NCBI GenBank assembly: GCA_018296165.2
Contig: JACKQL020000012.1
Location: forward strand, 372,001-436,000
Source: Termitomyces sp. T153
Taxonomy: Eukaryota; Basidiomycota; Agaricomycetes; Agaricales; Lyophyllaceae
Direction of reading: 5' to 3'
DNA length: 64,000 nucleotides
The notes under the pieces are model-generated. The model was not told where the DNA came from. It saw nothing but the letters and a program-made list of their open reading frames with translations, and made no database searches. Positions 34,316 through 45,369 of this stretch are shown piece after piece. A program made the translations under genes and the position numbers. The stretch's first letter is position 1. Each line of letters begins with the position of its first letter.

Positions 34316-34673
34316 CATAAGAGCAACCTCTGGGAGCAGTGGCTCAATCATGCAGCTAGCAGAGGGGAATCCAAAGTATATTAGCAAGGTAGCTGATGAC
34401 ACAATAGTAACTAATCACCTAGCAGAGGGGAATCTGAAGAAAACAAGTCTAAGGATCCCTGCTGCTCAGTGCAGTGCATCAGTGGGCAGCAGAGGCATGA
34501 GAATGGCTGTACAGAGGACTAGAGCTAGCCCCAACCCTAGGAAGGTGCTTGATGAAGAACCACAGAAAATTCTGGGGGTCTCCAGAGATCTTTGGGGGTC
34601 TGGAACAAGCCATGAAGGTTGCCGTGGAGGTTGGAAATGGAAGTTGGAGGTCAGAAATGGAAGTCCTCTGACA
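34316..34673 (-). repeat. 5' LTR of D
   Basis: The right end CTCTGACA (34666-34673) and left end about 34316 match the A2 LTR. The self-priming site just to its left reads ATACTTGTTCTGC on the plus strand, with two extra bases compared with A2. A short local duplication (GGTTGGAAATGG / GGTCAGAAATGG) lies at 34629-34660. Confidence 0.8.
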
Positions 34674-35100
34674 TGTTCAGATCCAGACCCAACCTCACTT
34701 CATTTGGTAAGGTCTTTATATTTCTTGATTCAATGCTGAGATCCACACCCAACTTCACTGCATTTAGTTAGGTCTTTGTATTTCATCCACTCAATGTGAC
34801 TTTTCTCTTACAATTCTATATAAAGTAATTATGTATTGATATCACATTATCAACAAAATACTACAATGTCCACTGGTATATATTAGAGATGTTGAAATTT
34901 ATAACAGTTAGTACTAAACAAGCAATTATTTAAACTGTCACACTTACATTTGTAAACCATTAAGAATATCCATACTATACTGTCAGGCTTTATACATTAG
35001 GCACTGAAGTTCATAGAAGTTAGCAATTTGTTGCTTGAATCCATCAAAAGTCATACTTACCTTTGTAAACCATTGAGAAATTCTTGATAGACAAATTTGC
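34674..35100 (+). other. Gene-free flank with 60 bp tandem repeat
   Basis: 34680-34739 and 34740-34799 are two copies of a 60 bp unit starting GATCCANACCCAAC, about 80 percent alike. The rest (34800-35100) is A+T-rich with no ORF. It lies between the end of gypsy D and the 3' side of the Helitron helicase remnant, so it may hold the Helitron 3' terminus; I could not identify a CTRR end with hairpin. Confidence 0.5.
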
Positions 35101-37508
35101 AGTCTTTCTTGATCTGTTTTCTAGGTTCAAAATGACTTTGATATAATCTCCTGATGTGCACCAAGAAAGTGCAACATAAAGTTGGCCATGTGCAAAAACT
35201 CCTGATCAAAGGTCCAATCCAACATGCTTGACTGATTGAGCCTGCTACTTGTTGATTGTCTTACCAAAGGCCAAACAAAGAGGGAATGGTCTCTTGCACA
35301 ATGGAATTGGCAAATCCTCTTCAGAGACATCCATGTTGATTCTTGGAATCAAAACAATTGATCCTGCAAACTTGGTATCCCCATTGATGCTCCAACATCT
35401 GAGAACTCTGGTGCTGATGTGGGTGACATTCATTCTTGTTCCATTGCAAAGTCCTTTAGATGTTTCCAGACTCCTAAGCAGCATGACAGGAATATCAATC
35501 TTAAGAGCCAATTTAGCCAAAGGCAAACTACTGGCTCTCAAAGAGTTGAGGTATTCCATTGGATACAATGCCATGCTATTAGCATTCCCATCATTAGATA
35601 TGACAGGGTCTGCACTCTGCATAACCTTGTCTTCTCCTGGATATCTCTGCAGAGCTTCTGAGTTGATATCTTCTATATCAGAGTTCTTGCCAGACAGAAT
35701 GGTCTGGTCCAGTTAATACTGATGATCTTGATGGTGATCAATATAAAAATAAGTGGAAGAGATCAATCCAGTGACAGAATTGTCATCACAAATCATAGTT
35801 TCTGGAAGTTGTACCATTTCTCCAGGCCCAAGATTTTTTTCAGCACCAACAACCAAGCTGCATGAGTAATGTTAGCAGGAGTCTGATCCAATCTCATGTT
35901 TTGAACCAAGTAGTGGACTTGAATCTCATCCCAAAGTCTTCCTTTGCTGAGTGTACCAGCAATCATCTGCTGCCTGAGTCCTTGCTGGATTACTGGGAGA
36001 GTTTGCCAAAAAATCTCCTCCAAACACTGCAGTCACTCCACCAAAAGGAATATCCTTTTCCAGGATGTCTTTAAACCCTTGATCCACAGATTGAATAGCA
36101 TTTTTGTGTTACATTGGGACTTCATCCTAGATGACAACTTTGGTCTGGAGTAAGAGTTGAGACAACTGAGTTCCTCTCTGGATACTGGCAATGGATGTAT
36201 CCAGAGCAGGAATGGAGATTTTGAAACTGGAATGTGCAATTCCACTGCCCTCCAGCAATAGGGCAGCAATCCCAGATGATGCCACACATAATGCCACATC
36301 TCCATTGGACCAAACAGCAGAAGCCAAAGTGTTGCAAATAAATGTTTTGCCACATGCAGTGAATAAATATCATCTTGCCCAAATTGTTGTCTACAGAGTC
36401 CATAAATTCATTGAAGTCACTCTTCTCTTCAACCCCTCAACATCATAATCAGTTTCTTCTTGCAACAGTCTATTCCCTAAAATCATCTGACTAGTATCAC
36501 TATCAAATCTTTATACAATGGCCAACTTACCTGGTATTACATTCCAAACTTGTTGGGGTTCTGGCATGTTAGGAAAGCCTTGAAGAGTCTTGCCAAAATT
36601 CTTCAAGTTGTCATTGATCAGATGGAGGCCATAGTCATAGACATCTTCATCAGTAAAGACTCTATCCCTGTACTGCTAGATATTCTCCAATCTGTGTCAA
36701 AGATCCTCACAAATGGAGTGCTTGAATTCATCCCATAGAGCCTCTGGAGTGGTAGGAGCAGTAGAACAGCATAGTGCAAAAGAGCTGTCTCAGAGCTGAT
36801 CCTGATTGAATTGGAGCAGCTTTAACAAGACATTGCCTCCATTCTGCATCATCTTTCAAAAGACCAAGGGCCTTGCATGCCTCCTTGTAAGTAGAATAGG
36901 TGTGGTCATTGACTGTGCTGAGATCAGCCCATGATGTTGCATTGGTCACAACTGTCAGAAGCATGCTAAGGTAGAACCTTTCCCTCTGTTTTGGTAAAGC
37001 AAAGTACATCCTTCTAAAAGCTTTTCATCTTTGCCTCTCCTTCCAAGCCCTTTTGGAAACTTCATAGACAAACTTGCTTGGAAAGCTTTGATAGGCAGTG
37101 TTGTTACTAGGGATTCTGGCATTGCTTTCAAACCAAGTAGTAAGTGCAGCCTTGTTTGCATTAGGCCTAGCAGGTACCATCTCCAAGGCTCATTGTTCTG
37201 AAAGTAGACTTCATGTTGGCCCTCCAAATGCACAGGTAACTGGCACATGTTTTGAGCATGATCTAGCAAGGCATCATAGAAGCCTTGCACACCCTCTTTG
37301 ATTGTGTATACTGCATTGCAGAATGCATCACAAGCATCCTGCATTGTTGAAAGTTGTACAATCCAATTGGAAGTATCTTGGTCATGTTTGGGTTGCTGAG
37401 CAGTGCTGTGAGCAATGGTGTGTCCTGTGGTATGTCTCTGTACAGTCTCACCCTCAGGTGTGCATGTGCTTTGCATTGTGTAAGATAGTGCTTGACTGTC
37501 TTGGCTGC
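35100..37508 (-). pseudogene. Helitron-type Pif1 helicase remnant
   Basis: Several minus-strand frames match the C-terminal half of Helitron Rep/helicase proteins. In order: NEPWRWYLLGLMQTRLHLLL (37180-37100 region), RERFYLSMLLTVVTNATSW and HTYSTYKEACKALGLLKDD (37000-36850), a Walker A remnant CGKTFICNTLASAVWS (about 36350-36300) with ALCVASSGIAALLLEG, a Walker B remnant VVI*DEV (36135-36110, Trp to stop), and near the C-terminus YPMEYLNSLRASSLP, PVMLLRSLETSKGLCNGTR and PFPLCLAFGKTINK (35570-35245). Helitrons move by rolling-circle replication. Stops and shifts make it inactive. Its N-terminal side is interrupted by the LTR element at 37509. Confidence 0.78.
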
Positions 37509-38635
37509 TGTCATGACCCGTTCCCCGAAACCCCGCACATCATCCATCAAACCCCCGAACCCCCAAAAGGACCCCCAACGCTCCGCCGAACTTCTGCCCA
37601 TGCCCCGCGCCTACTTCGGCTAACTCTGACGCCTCCCCGGCTAACTCCGACGGCCCCCTGGCCAACTTTGGTGCCTGCCCCGCAGCCACTGACACTTACC
37701 CTGGGCTTTACAACCCCGAGAACCACCCCTGCTATTCCCGATCTTTGCCACCCATCATTAACTCAACACCCTGCTTCCTCTGACCTATTCCGGAGTATCA
37801 TGACAACCTCGGGGCAACCCATGTTCTCCAATGATCCCATCAACGTATCAGCATGGCACGATCTTCGATCACAACCGACACCCACCCACTCCATCAAGCC
37901 CCGCCAAGCCCCGCCGCCACAGCCGACGTACCCCGAAGTCCTCCGGTAGTCAGTATATAAGTCATCGAGTAGCTCTTCGTACTCTAGTCTTGATATTGCT
38001 TAACGTTACCTATGGTCTGATTGTTTCCTTTTTGTGTTTCGTGTTTCGTGTTTTGTGTCTCATTCTCCTTACTCTCAGTCTTCCGGTCTTATCTCAGTCT
38101 CCCGGTCTTGTCTTGTCTCCATCCCGTTATCGTTCCGTATCTCCACTCGAATCTACTCTTGTTCCATATCGTCTCGTCCGACGCTGTCTCAGTGACTTCG
38201 TCCGACCATTGTGCCCAAGCCTTCATTATCCCTAACGACCTCACAAACTCCACAATTACAATTACGAACCCCGACACTCCTTTACCAGGTCCGAACCTCA
38301 CTCTTCGCTCGGTCCCAGACTCCATCAGCTCCAAATGATCTCCCATCAAACCCCGGCTCCGTCCCCATTGATCACACAGCCACCTACTCCCTTGCTTCTG
38401 CAAATCTCCCGTACGGCCTTCTGCCTGAACCCCGCCAAGACCGTCTCATTTCCCCACAATCCGACTTCTCCGGACCTTCCCAGATCTGTCTGGATCACAT
38501 CTCCCCAACTACCCGCGCAAGCCACCAGGGCCCGGAACGTCTTCGAGTGTTCGGTTACCAATGCAGGGGAATCACGCCCGCCTAGTAAGGACTCGCCCAG
38601 TGCAGCTGAGCCCCCGGGGTCAGCGGAACCTAACA
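37509..38635 (+). repeat. 5' LTR of the non-autonomous element
   Basis: TGTCATGACCC..AACCTAACA. Its inverted ends TGTCA/TAACA match the 3' LTR and the four solo copies in the window. The U3 part is C-rich; R/U5 downstream of 37986 is T-rich (TCTC/TCCCGGTCTTATC repeats at about 38060-38110). Confidence 0.92.
37954..37997 (+). promoter_or_regulatory. LTR promoter: TATA box and predicted RNA start
   Basis: TATATAA at 37954-37960 lies 32 bp upstream of AGTCTTGATATT (37986-37997). That motif is complementary to the primer-binding site, which in self-priming elements is the RNA 5' end. Both motifs recur at the same spacing in the LTRs at 39835, 43622 and, decayed, 7964. Confidence 0.65.
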
Positions 38636-38636
38636 T

Positions 38637-38648
38637 AATATCAAGACT
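38637..38648 (+). other. Self-priming primer-binding site (12 nt)
   Basis: AATATCAAGACT, one base inside the 5' LTR, is the perfect reverse complement of 37986-37997. The position directly after the LTR is where a primer-binding site must be. Confidence 0.8.
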
Positions 38649-39834
38649 CTGCCTTACCCCGTCCGTGATGCCCGCATTATCTCTGCACACGCGATCAAAT
38701 AACTCCGATGTCTATGGTCTACCCGTGCCTGGAAACCCTTATGATTCATATGGCCCTGCCCAATTTGCCGAGGCACATTGAATCACGGATCCGACACCCA
38801 ATGTCCCCTCTGCTCCGGTTACATCCATACAACGGCTCCCTCCCATGGACACCCTCCCAACTCACACCCAACTCCCAACCCCTCGCGCAAACTGTCAAAT
38901 CGTCTTCCACCCCACTCTTACACTCTCCGCCAACTCTGCTCTCTCACGCAAAATTGACCCCGACATCACCCAAAGAATAACATCCTAAAGCCTGGCAACC
39001 CTCCAATCAAATGAGCAACAATGTCTCCGGCACCGCGCCAACCCTCCGACCAACAATAATGCCAACCCGCCACGAAACAGTCACCCACTGCACAGGGATC
39101 ACCAGCCACGAAGAGACCACTGAGAACGTGCTTCCCTGGAAGCCCGCCTGTGGATCCACCAACCCACCAGCAACCAAGAACCTCAGACCTAGGCTAGGCT
39201 CCAACCCTGACCTGCTTCCGGACCTCGATCGATCAGCCGTCACCTCCGCCCAACAGATGAAGGGGCCCCAACTCCCCCGACCCGACCCCGACAACCCCGG
39301 AACAAGACCAAAACATCCCCGAGCCTCTAGACGTTAATAAGGAGAACCACGGCACCCCACTCCCGACAAGGGACAACTCCGGACCACACCGCTAGTTCAC
39401 CACCCTCCCCCACACAATCCAGAGCCCCCGACAATGAGGACCCTGGACGCCAAAACCCCCCCCCCGCATGCCACCCCCGAGCTTAAACTCCACCACCAGA
39501 CTACGCTACCTCCCACGAAGGAAATCCCCAGCATAGGAGCCACCCCGAACTAACTATAGGAAAAAGGACCCTATACGAAGTAGTTCCCTAAGTACTCTAA
39601 ATTCGCTGACATGTTCATATAAGGGAGGGAGAAGCCCCACCATCATCCAGAAAATGACGATCGGCCGTTTAAGCGACCTGAAGACCCAAAGGGCACACGC
39701 TCCAATATCCTCAAAGGACCTCCCCCACCTGGCTCGACAACCCAAACAACCCCGCACCAGCCCAAAACTGTCCCACTCAGACCCCTCCGAACCCTTCAAC
39801 ACAGCTCTGGACCCTGGCGACACGGCTCCAGGGC

Positions 39835-40998
39835 TGTCACGACCCGTTCCCCAAAGCCCCGCACATCGTCCATCAAACCCCCGAACCCCCAAAAGGACCC
39901 CCAACGCTCCGCCGAACTTCCGCCCATGCCCACGCCTACTTCGGCTAACTCCGACACATCCCCGGCTAACTCCGACGGCCCCCTGGCCAGCTTCGGTGCC
40001 TGCCCCGCAGCCACTGACACTTACCCTGGGCTTCCCAAACCCCGAGAACCACCCCCGCTACTCCTGATCTTCGCCCACCCATCATTAACTCAACACCCTG
40101 CTTCCTCCGACCTATTCCGGAATATCACGACAACCTCGGAACAACCCGCGATCCCATCAACGTATCAGCGCGGCACGATCTTCGATCACAACCGACACCC
40201 GCCCGCTCCGTCAAGCCCCGCCAAGCCCCGCCGCCACAGCCGACGTACCCCGAAGTCCTCCGGTAGTCAGTATATAAGTCATCGAGTAGCTCTTCGTACT
40301 CCGGTCTTGATATTGCTTAACGTTACCTATGGTCTGATTGTTTCCTCTTTGTGTTTCGTGTTCGTTTTCGTGTCTTTTTCTCCTTACTCTCAGTTTCCCG
40401 GTCTTATCTCAGTCTCCCGATCTTATCTCATTTTCCCGGTCTTATCTCAGTCTCCCGGTCTTGTCTCGTCCCCTTTTCGTATCGATCTCGTTATCGTTTC
40501 GTACCTCCACTCGAATCTACTCTTGTTCCATAATGTCTCGTCCAACGCCGTCTCGGTGACGTCGTCTGACCCTTGTGCCCAATTCTTCATCAACCCTAAC
40601 GACCTCACGAACTCCGCGATTATAATTACGAACCCCGACACCCCTTACCAGGTCCGAACCTCACTCTTCGCTCGGTCCCGGACTCCATCAACTCCAAATG
40701 ATCTCCCATCAAACCCCGGCTCCGCCCCCATTGATCACACAGCCACCTACTCCCTTGCTTCCGCAAATCTCCCGTACGGCCTTCTGCCTGAACCCCGCCA
40801 AGACCGTCTCATTCCCCCACAATCCGACTTCTCCGGACCTTCCCGGATCTGTCTGGATCACATCTCCCCAATTACCCGTGCAAACCACCAGGACCCAGAA
40901 TGTCTTTGAGTGTCCGGTCACCAATGCAGGGGAATCACGCCCGCCTAGTAAGGACTCGCCCAGTGCAGCTGCGCCCCCGAGGTCAGCGGACCCTGACA
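39835..40998 (+). repeat. Solo LTR nested inside the non-autonomous element
   Basis: TGTCACGACCC..GGACCCTGACA, 1164 bp, with the perfect target duplication AGGGC (39830-39834, 40999-41003). Same family as the host element's own LTRs, so one copy landed in another and then recombined to a solo LTR. CpG is well preserved (five in the first 50 bases). A 327-codon open frame across it is not preserved in the sister LTRs. Confidence 0.92.
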
Positions 40999-42280
40999 AG
41001 GGCCTCCGCTCTGACCACAACATTTGACCAAGAAAACTCACGGCGCCAGCTCGACAATGATGCCCTGGTAGCCCCAACCCCGCGACAAAAATCACCACCC
41101 GCTCCGAATCCCATCCCTACACCGGAATATGTCCGCCAAACAGGGACCACATCATCGGAGCCTCCAGAAAAGCGAACAGTGCCTCTCCCTACTGCCACCC
41201 CCACACTTGCAACAATCTCCGGGCCGCTCCGGAACACAAACGAAGAGTAGCCTCGACCCTGCCGCATCCCCCGGGGAGCCCCACTCCAGTGCCTCCCCAC
41301 GGCCGACCTCCCCGCCGCCCCGACAACCATGAGCAACCAACAAACCCCCACCAAGTGACCCTTGAGTCGACCCCGGGACCACCCACTTTCTTCCCGATGA
41401 AGGGACCACCGACCCCCGAACCTCCGAACTCGAGGAAGTATCAGAAATACGTAAGACCCCCTTTGTCCGCCTCGGGCTTACCTTTGGTCAGGAGAGCAAT
41501 ATCACGTAGATGATCCGGAACCCCAAATTTCGGCCCCGGACCCGAAGGAACTGGTTGGGACTGATCACCCCGCATCCTACCCCCTCGGTCATCAACACTC
41601 TGGAGCACACCAAAGCGCCACCCAAAGCAGGCCCGCCCACAGACGCAACACTCCGGAGCACGACCCCAACCCGGACCAACTATACCGTGAGGACGAACCT
41701 CGCCTCACCCAACCCCGCCAATGAAAAAGGCCCCGCCGCTCTCGCCACCAGTGCCGGCATAAGGGGCAGACCATGGGGAGACCCCCATTACCCCCCGCCA
41801 ACCGCACCGCCAAGACAACTAAAGCCCCGAACCTGTTGGGCACCGTAAAAAAAAAAAAATCGAAGGCCCACCCTCCACTACCAATACGGCGCATGTCCCC
41901 CACATCCCCAGTCGGAATTTCCGAGAATCGAACTCAATGACACCGCCCGAAATGCCGGGAACCCCCACCAGAGAACTCCCACCACCCCCGCCAGACCTCG
42001 GGAGCCCTCCTGCAATGCCCCGCCCCATCCCGACAAACCCCGGGACTAGCCAGCGCAGACGGCACTAGCGGGCGTAACCCCCACCTCTGGACTCACTAGT
42101 GATTCAACTCCCTCTCACACTCCTGCGTGTTTCGCTTACTTTGCCCTCATACAAAACTAAAATCTCACTTCACATGCCCAGGGACCAAGAAAGGACATGT
42201 TCGCGTACAAAAATTATATATACAATAGACGGGGGAGGCAGCAAGTCCGAGAGCAACAAGAAACAAGGCCCACACCCATC

Positions 42281-43411
42281 TCACTCCCTCCCCGGACCCC
42301 CTGGCAACCCAACCCCCAGGTCGACCTCCATCTGGGCCCACACCACCGCTAAGATCTCCGCCAACCCCGGCAATGCCTCCCCCGCGTCGGCCGCCACCTC
42401 CCACCATGATCCCGGGGCCACTGCATTGCGCCGCCGATGCCCCGCCAGCAACCTCTCCAACCGCGCCATCCCCTGCTGCAACTCCGGAGGCTGAACCGCG
42501 GACCCCTGCATCAACCCGTCCTGAATCGACACGAACACCGCGGAGGCACCGTCCAAGAGGACCCGATGCTCCCGCACCCAGCCTAAACTCAGAGAATGAA
42601 CCATCAATAACGAACGGAGGAACAGGAGTCAACTCACGAAGGATCCCCGCACGACCTGAAGCGGCCTCATTGGCCAACCAATCCTCCCTCCACCTTGCCG
42701 CCTCCAGCTCCGCCCACAACGCATCCCCCTCCGGAACTCATCCCCGCCCCTCCGCTTCCCCCGCGGGCTGCCCCTCCACCTGCGCCAGGCGCTCCTGCAA
42801 ACCCCGCACTTCCAGCGCTCGCTCCATCGCCACGTGCACCGAAGTATTCCTCTCCCGCTCCATCACTTCCTTCTCCGTCCGCACCGCGTCACGATCCTCC
42901 CTCGCCCGTCGGAGCTCACCCTCCCGTACTGCCAACGACATCGTCAAGGCCTCCACCTGCTTGCGAAGGAAGACCTCCGTGATTGAAGGAATCAGCGCGG
43001 GGGGACTCAACGACCGCTCCAAGGGGACGCCCGGGACAGGAGAAAAGAGGGAGGACTCCGGAGGCCCCGCTGACAACTCACGCCCACGCGGCCTCTTGCT
43101 GGGTCCCGCCCCCGAGGGCAGGGAAGCTGGACGCTTCCCCCAAACCATCGCCGAGGACGCCCCCTTCCCCTTTGGCATTGCGGGACGAAACTTGGTCCGC
43201 TTCGGAACCCCCGGAAAATCCACCACTACTACTACGGACAATTCTACAGGAACCCCGTTAACCGTCCCGAAAGGAAAAGTCGACAACACTTACGACTCCG
43301 GTCCCTAACGCTACCCCGGCGCCGATGCTCGAACTCCTCACCCCCACTGTCATACACCACCACCTCGTCTAAATCGGCGGGAGAAACCACTGGAACGCTG
43401 GGGGAAGACAT
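42281..43411 (-). CDS. Antisense coiled-coil ORF inside the non-autonomous element
   Basis: Minus-strand reading frame starting MSSPSVPVVSPADLDEVVVY (ATG at 43411) with an acidic N-terminus, a basic proline-rich middle (KRPRGRELSAGPPES) and a charged heptad-rich segment (REGELRRAREDRDAVRTEKE, then VMERERN and ALEVRGLQERLAQVE), suggesting a coiled coil. It shifts frame near 43280 and again near 42740-42600, then continues as ELEAARWREDWLANEAA and EHRVLLDGASAVFVSIQDGL, ending GMARLERLLAGHRRR..PGSWWEVAADAGEALP at 42281. No known domain is recognised. It runs against the direction of element transcription. Two frame changes mean this copy may be broken. I vaguely recall similar hypothetical proteins repeated in mushroom genomes but cannot confirm it. 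Confidence 0.55.
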
Positions 43412-43610
43412 GACAAAATTTGGGAAACCCCGGGGCACGCCCAAAGCTTTTAATTGATTGAGGAGGACCCTGACGAAACGGCGGCCGTGCTTCAACTTCG
43501 TCTCCCACGCCACTATCACTCGCTGCGGATTGATCAATATTGCTCGGCTTCAACTCCCACGCCCCGCCGATCCCCGTCCTGCCCCGCGTCTCGAAGGGTC
43601 TCGATGCTGA

Positions 43611-43621
43611 AAGGGGGGTGA
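43611..43621 (+). other. Polypurine tract of the non-autonomous element
   Basis: AAGGGGGGTGA immediately before the 3' LTR, with the same GGGGGGTGA core as gypsy A1, B and E. A shared tract and self-priming layout suggest that a gypsy chromovirus of this group supplies its enzymes. Confidence 0.8.
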
Positions 43622-44761
43622 TGTCACGACCCGTTCCCCGAAACCCCGCACATCATCCATCAAACCCCTGAACCCCCAAAAGGACCCCCAACGCTCCACC
43701 GAACTTCCGCCCATGCCCCGCGCCTACTTCGGCTAACTCCGACGCCTCCCCGGCTAACTCCGACGGCCCCCTGGCCAACTTTGGTGCCTGCCCCGCAGCC
43801 ACTGACACTTACCCTGGGCTTTCTGAACCCTGAGAACCACCCCCGCTATTCCCAATCTTCGCCACCCATCATTAACTCAACACCCTGCTTCCTCCGACCT
43901 ATTCCGGAGTATCACGACAACCTCGGGGCAACCCACGTTCTCCAATGATCCCATCAACGTATCAGCACGGCACGATCTTCAATCACAACTGACACCCACC
44001 CACTCCGTCAAGCCCCGCCAAGCCCCACCGCCACAGCCGACGTACCCCGAAGTCCTCCGGTAGTCAGTATATAAGTCATCGAGTAGCTCTTCGTACTCTA
44101 GTCTTGATATTGCTTAACGTTACCTATGGTCTGATTGTTTCCTTTTCGTGTTTCGTGTTTCGTGTTTTGTGTCTCATTCTCCTTACTCTCAGTCTCCCGG
44201 TCTTATCTCAGTCTCCCGGTCTTGTCTTGTCTCCATCCCGTTATCATTCTCGTTATCGTTCCGTATCTCCACTCGAATCTACTCTTGTTCCATATCGTCT
44301 CGTCCGACGCTGTCTCAGTGACTTCGTCCGACCATTGTGCCCAAGCCTTCATTATCCCTAATGACCTCACGAACTCCGCAATTACAATTACGAACCCCGA
44401 CACTCCTTTACCAGGTCTGAACCTCACTCTTTGCTCGGTCCCAGACTCCATCAGCTCCAAATGATCTCCCATCAAACCCCGGCTCCATCCCCATTGATCA
44501 CACAGCCACCTACTCCCTTGCTTCTGCAAATCTCCCGTACGGCCTTCTGCCTGAACCCCGCCAAGACCATCTCATTTCCCCACAATCTGACTTCTCCAGA
44601 CCTTCCCGGATCTGTCTGGATCACATCTCCCCAACTACCCACACAAGCCACCAGGGCCCGGAATGTCTTTGAGTGTTTGGTTACCAATGCAGGGGAATCA
44701 CGCCCGCCTAGTAAGGACTCGCCCAGTGCAGCTGAGCCCCCGGGGTCAGCGGAACCTGACA
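43622..44761 (+). repeat. 3' LTR of the non-autonomous element
   Basis: TGTCACGACCC..AACCTGACA, 1140 bp, followed by target duplicate GCTGC. It carries an extra short repeat (ATTCTCGTTATC at about 44245-44256) relative to the 5' LTR, which accounts for most of the length difference. Confidence 0.92.
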
Positions 44762-44766
44762 GCTGC

Positions 44767-45130
44767 CTCCCTGCAAGCTATGCAAGCTGGTGACTCTATT
44801 TTTGCAAATCTGTGCAGATACTGGTTTAGTGGACAGTAGCCCATCCACAACTGGATCAGCATTGATACATTCTTTTATGCTTGCCTGTATCTTGTGGTCC
44901 ATTACCCTGACCCAACCCAGCACACCAATGCAACCTGGTACAAAGAGGATAGACACTGAGCAACACACTATCCCAGATACCACAAAACTGGAAGCCTGGA
45001 GGAATTCCCTCCAGACGCCCAGGTCCATAATGGACAACATCATAACAAAGTTTCACTTGATTAACTCAAACGACCCTTACTTATCGAAGCTCTTCCTCAA
45101 TGTTGCTTCCACATTATTCAGGAAACGAGG
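44767..45130 (-). pseudogene. Upstream continuation of the Helitron helicase remnant
   Basis: Directly beyond the GCTGC duplicate the minus strand reads SLHSLQGGSC in continuation, and further up MDHKIQASIKECINADPVVD. Placement on the other side of the LTR insertion and the same coding strand support it as the N-terminal side of the segment at 35100-37508. Family match here is weak. The boundary with the host gene region near 45130-45300 is not defined. Confidence 0.45.
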
Positions 45131-45369
45131 AACTGACTAGAATTTCCCACTGCCTACATATCCAACAGACATACCAGCTCCAACTGTAATGACACTTAGT
45201 GGATCTAAGAAACCCCGGAAACAGCAACAACCTGACAAACGACTATAGACTCTCATCAAAACCTGCAGGCAGCGTCTGAGCTGAAGATCAAGATTTCGAT
45301 CAAACGCGGTCACGTTTGCAACGCACAAAATTTCAAACGGATTTCTTCAAATTTCAGTTCTTCCATACC

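Larger units (their letters stand above)
27481..34673 (-). mobile_element. Gypsy D, near-complete minus-strand chromovirus
   Basis: Right to left: 5' LTR (34316-34673), Gag split by a solo LTR, protease, RT, RNase H, integrase, chromodomain and a truncated 3' LTR (27481-27713). The last roughly 110 bp of the interior and the polypurine tract are deleted, joining the chromodomain tail to the LTR. The left LTR end is missing and fused to element C. The family is the same as A1 and A2. Confidence 0.87.
37509..44761 (+). mobile_element. Non-autonomous LTR retrotransposon (LARD-like) with antisense ORF
   Basis: The LTRs (37509-38635 and 43622-44761) are about 1.13 kb and near identical, flanked by the 5 bp duplication GCTGC (37504-37508, 44762-44766). 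A self-priming site follows the 5' LTR and a polypurine tract precedes the 3' LTR. After removing a nested solo LTR (39835-40998), the interior is about 3.8 kb and encodes no Gag, protease, RT or integrase that I can recognise, so mobilisation must be in trans. It is CpG-rich, unlike all other elements here, and so is the youngest. It interrupts the Helitron helicase remnant, which resumes at 44767. Confidence 0.9.

Noticed and set aside
39926..40909. 327-codon open frame on the plus strand
   Set aside because: It spans the solo LTR; the sister LTRs at 37509 and 43622 break the same frame, and the composition is that of a C-rich U3 and T-rich R/U5.
41847..41859. A13 run as a possible retroposed poly-A tail
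   Set aside because: No target duplication or upstream mRNA-like sequence; it lies within the interior of the non-autonomous element.
42373..43308. 311-codon Pro/Ser-rich plus-strand frame
   Set aside because: Shadow of the antisense coiled-coil ORF; low-complexity proline/serine output is typical of the reverse of an Arg/Glu-rich frame.
38636..43621. Hidden gag-pol in the non-autonomous element
   Set aside because: Neither strand shows DSG/YLDD/HPQSDGQ-type blocks in any frame, whereas these are easily seen in the far more mutated gypsy copies.
45316..45369. Upstream extension of paralogue 1 from a TTG
   Set aside because: The ATG at 45370 has good context and matches the paralogue's start region; the extension is in the duplicated 5' flank.
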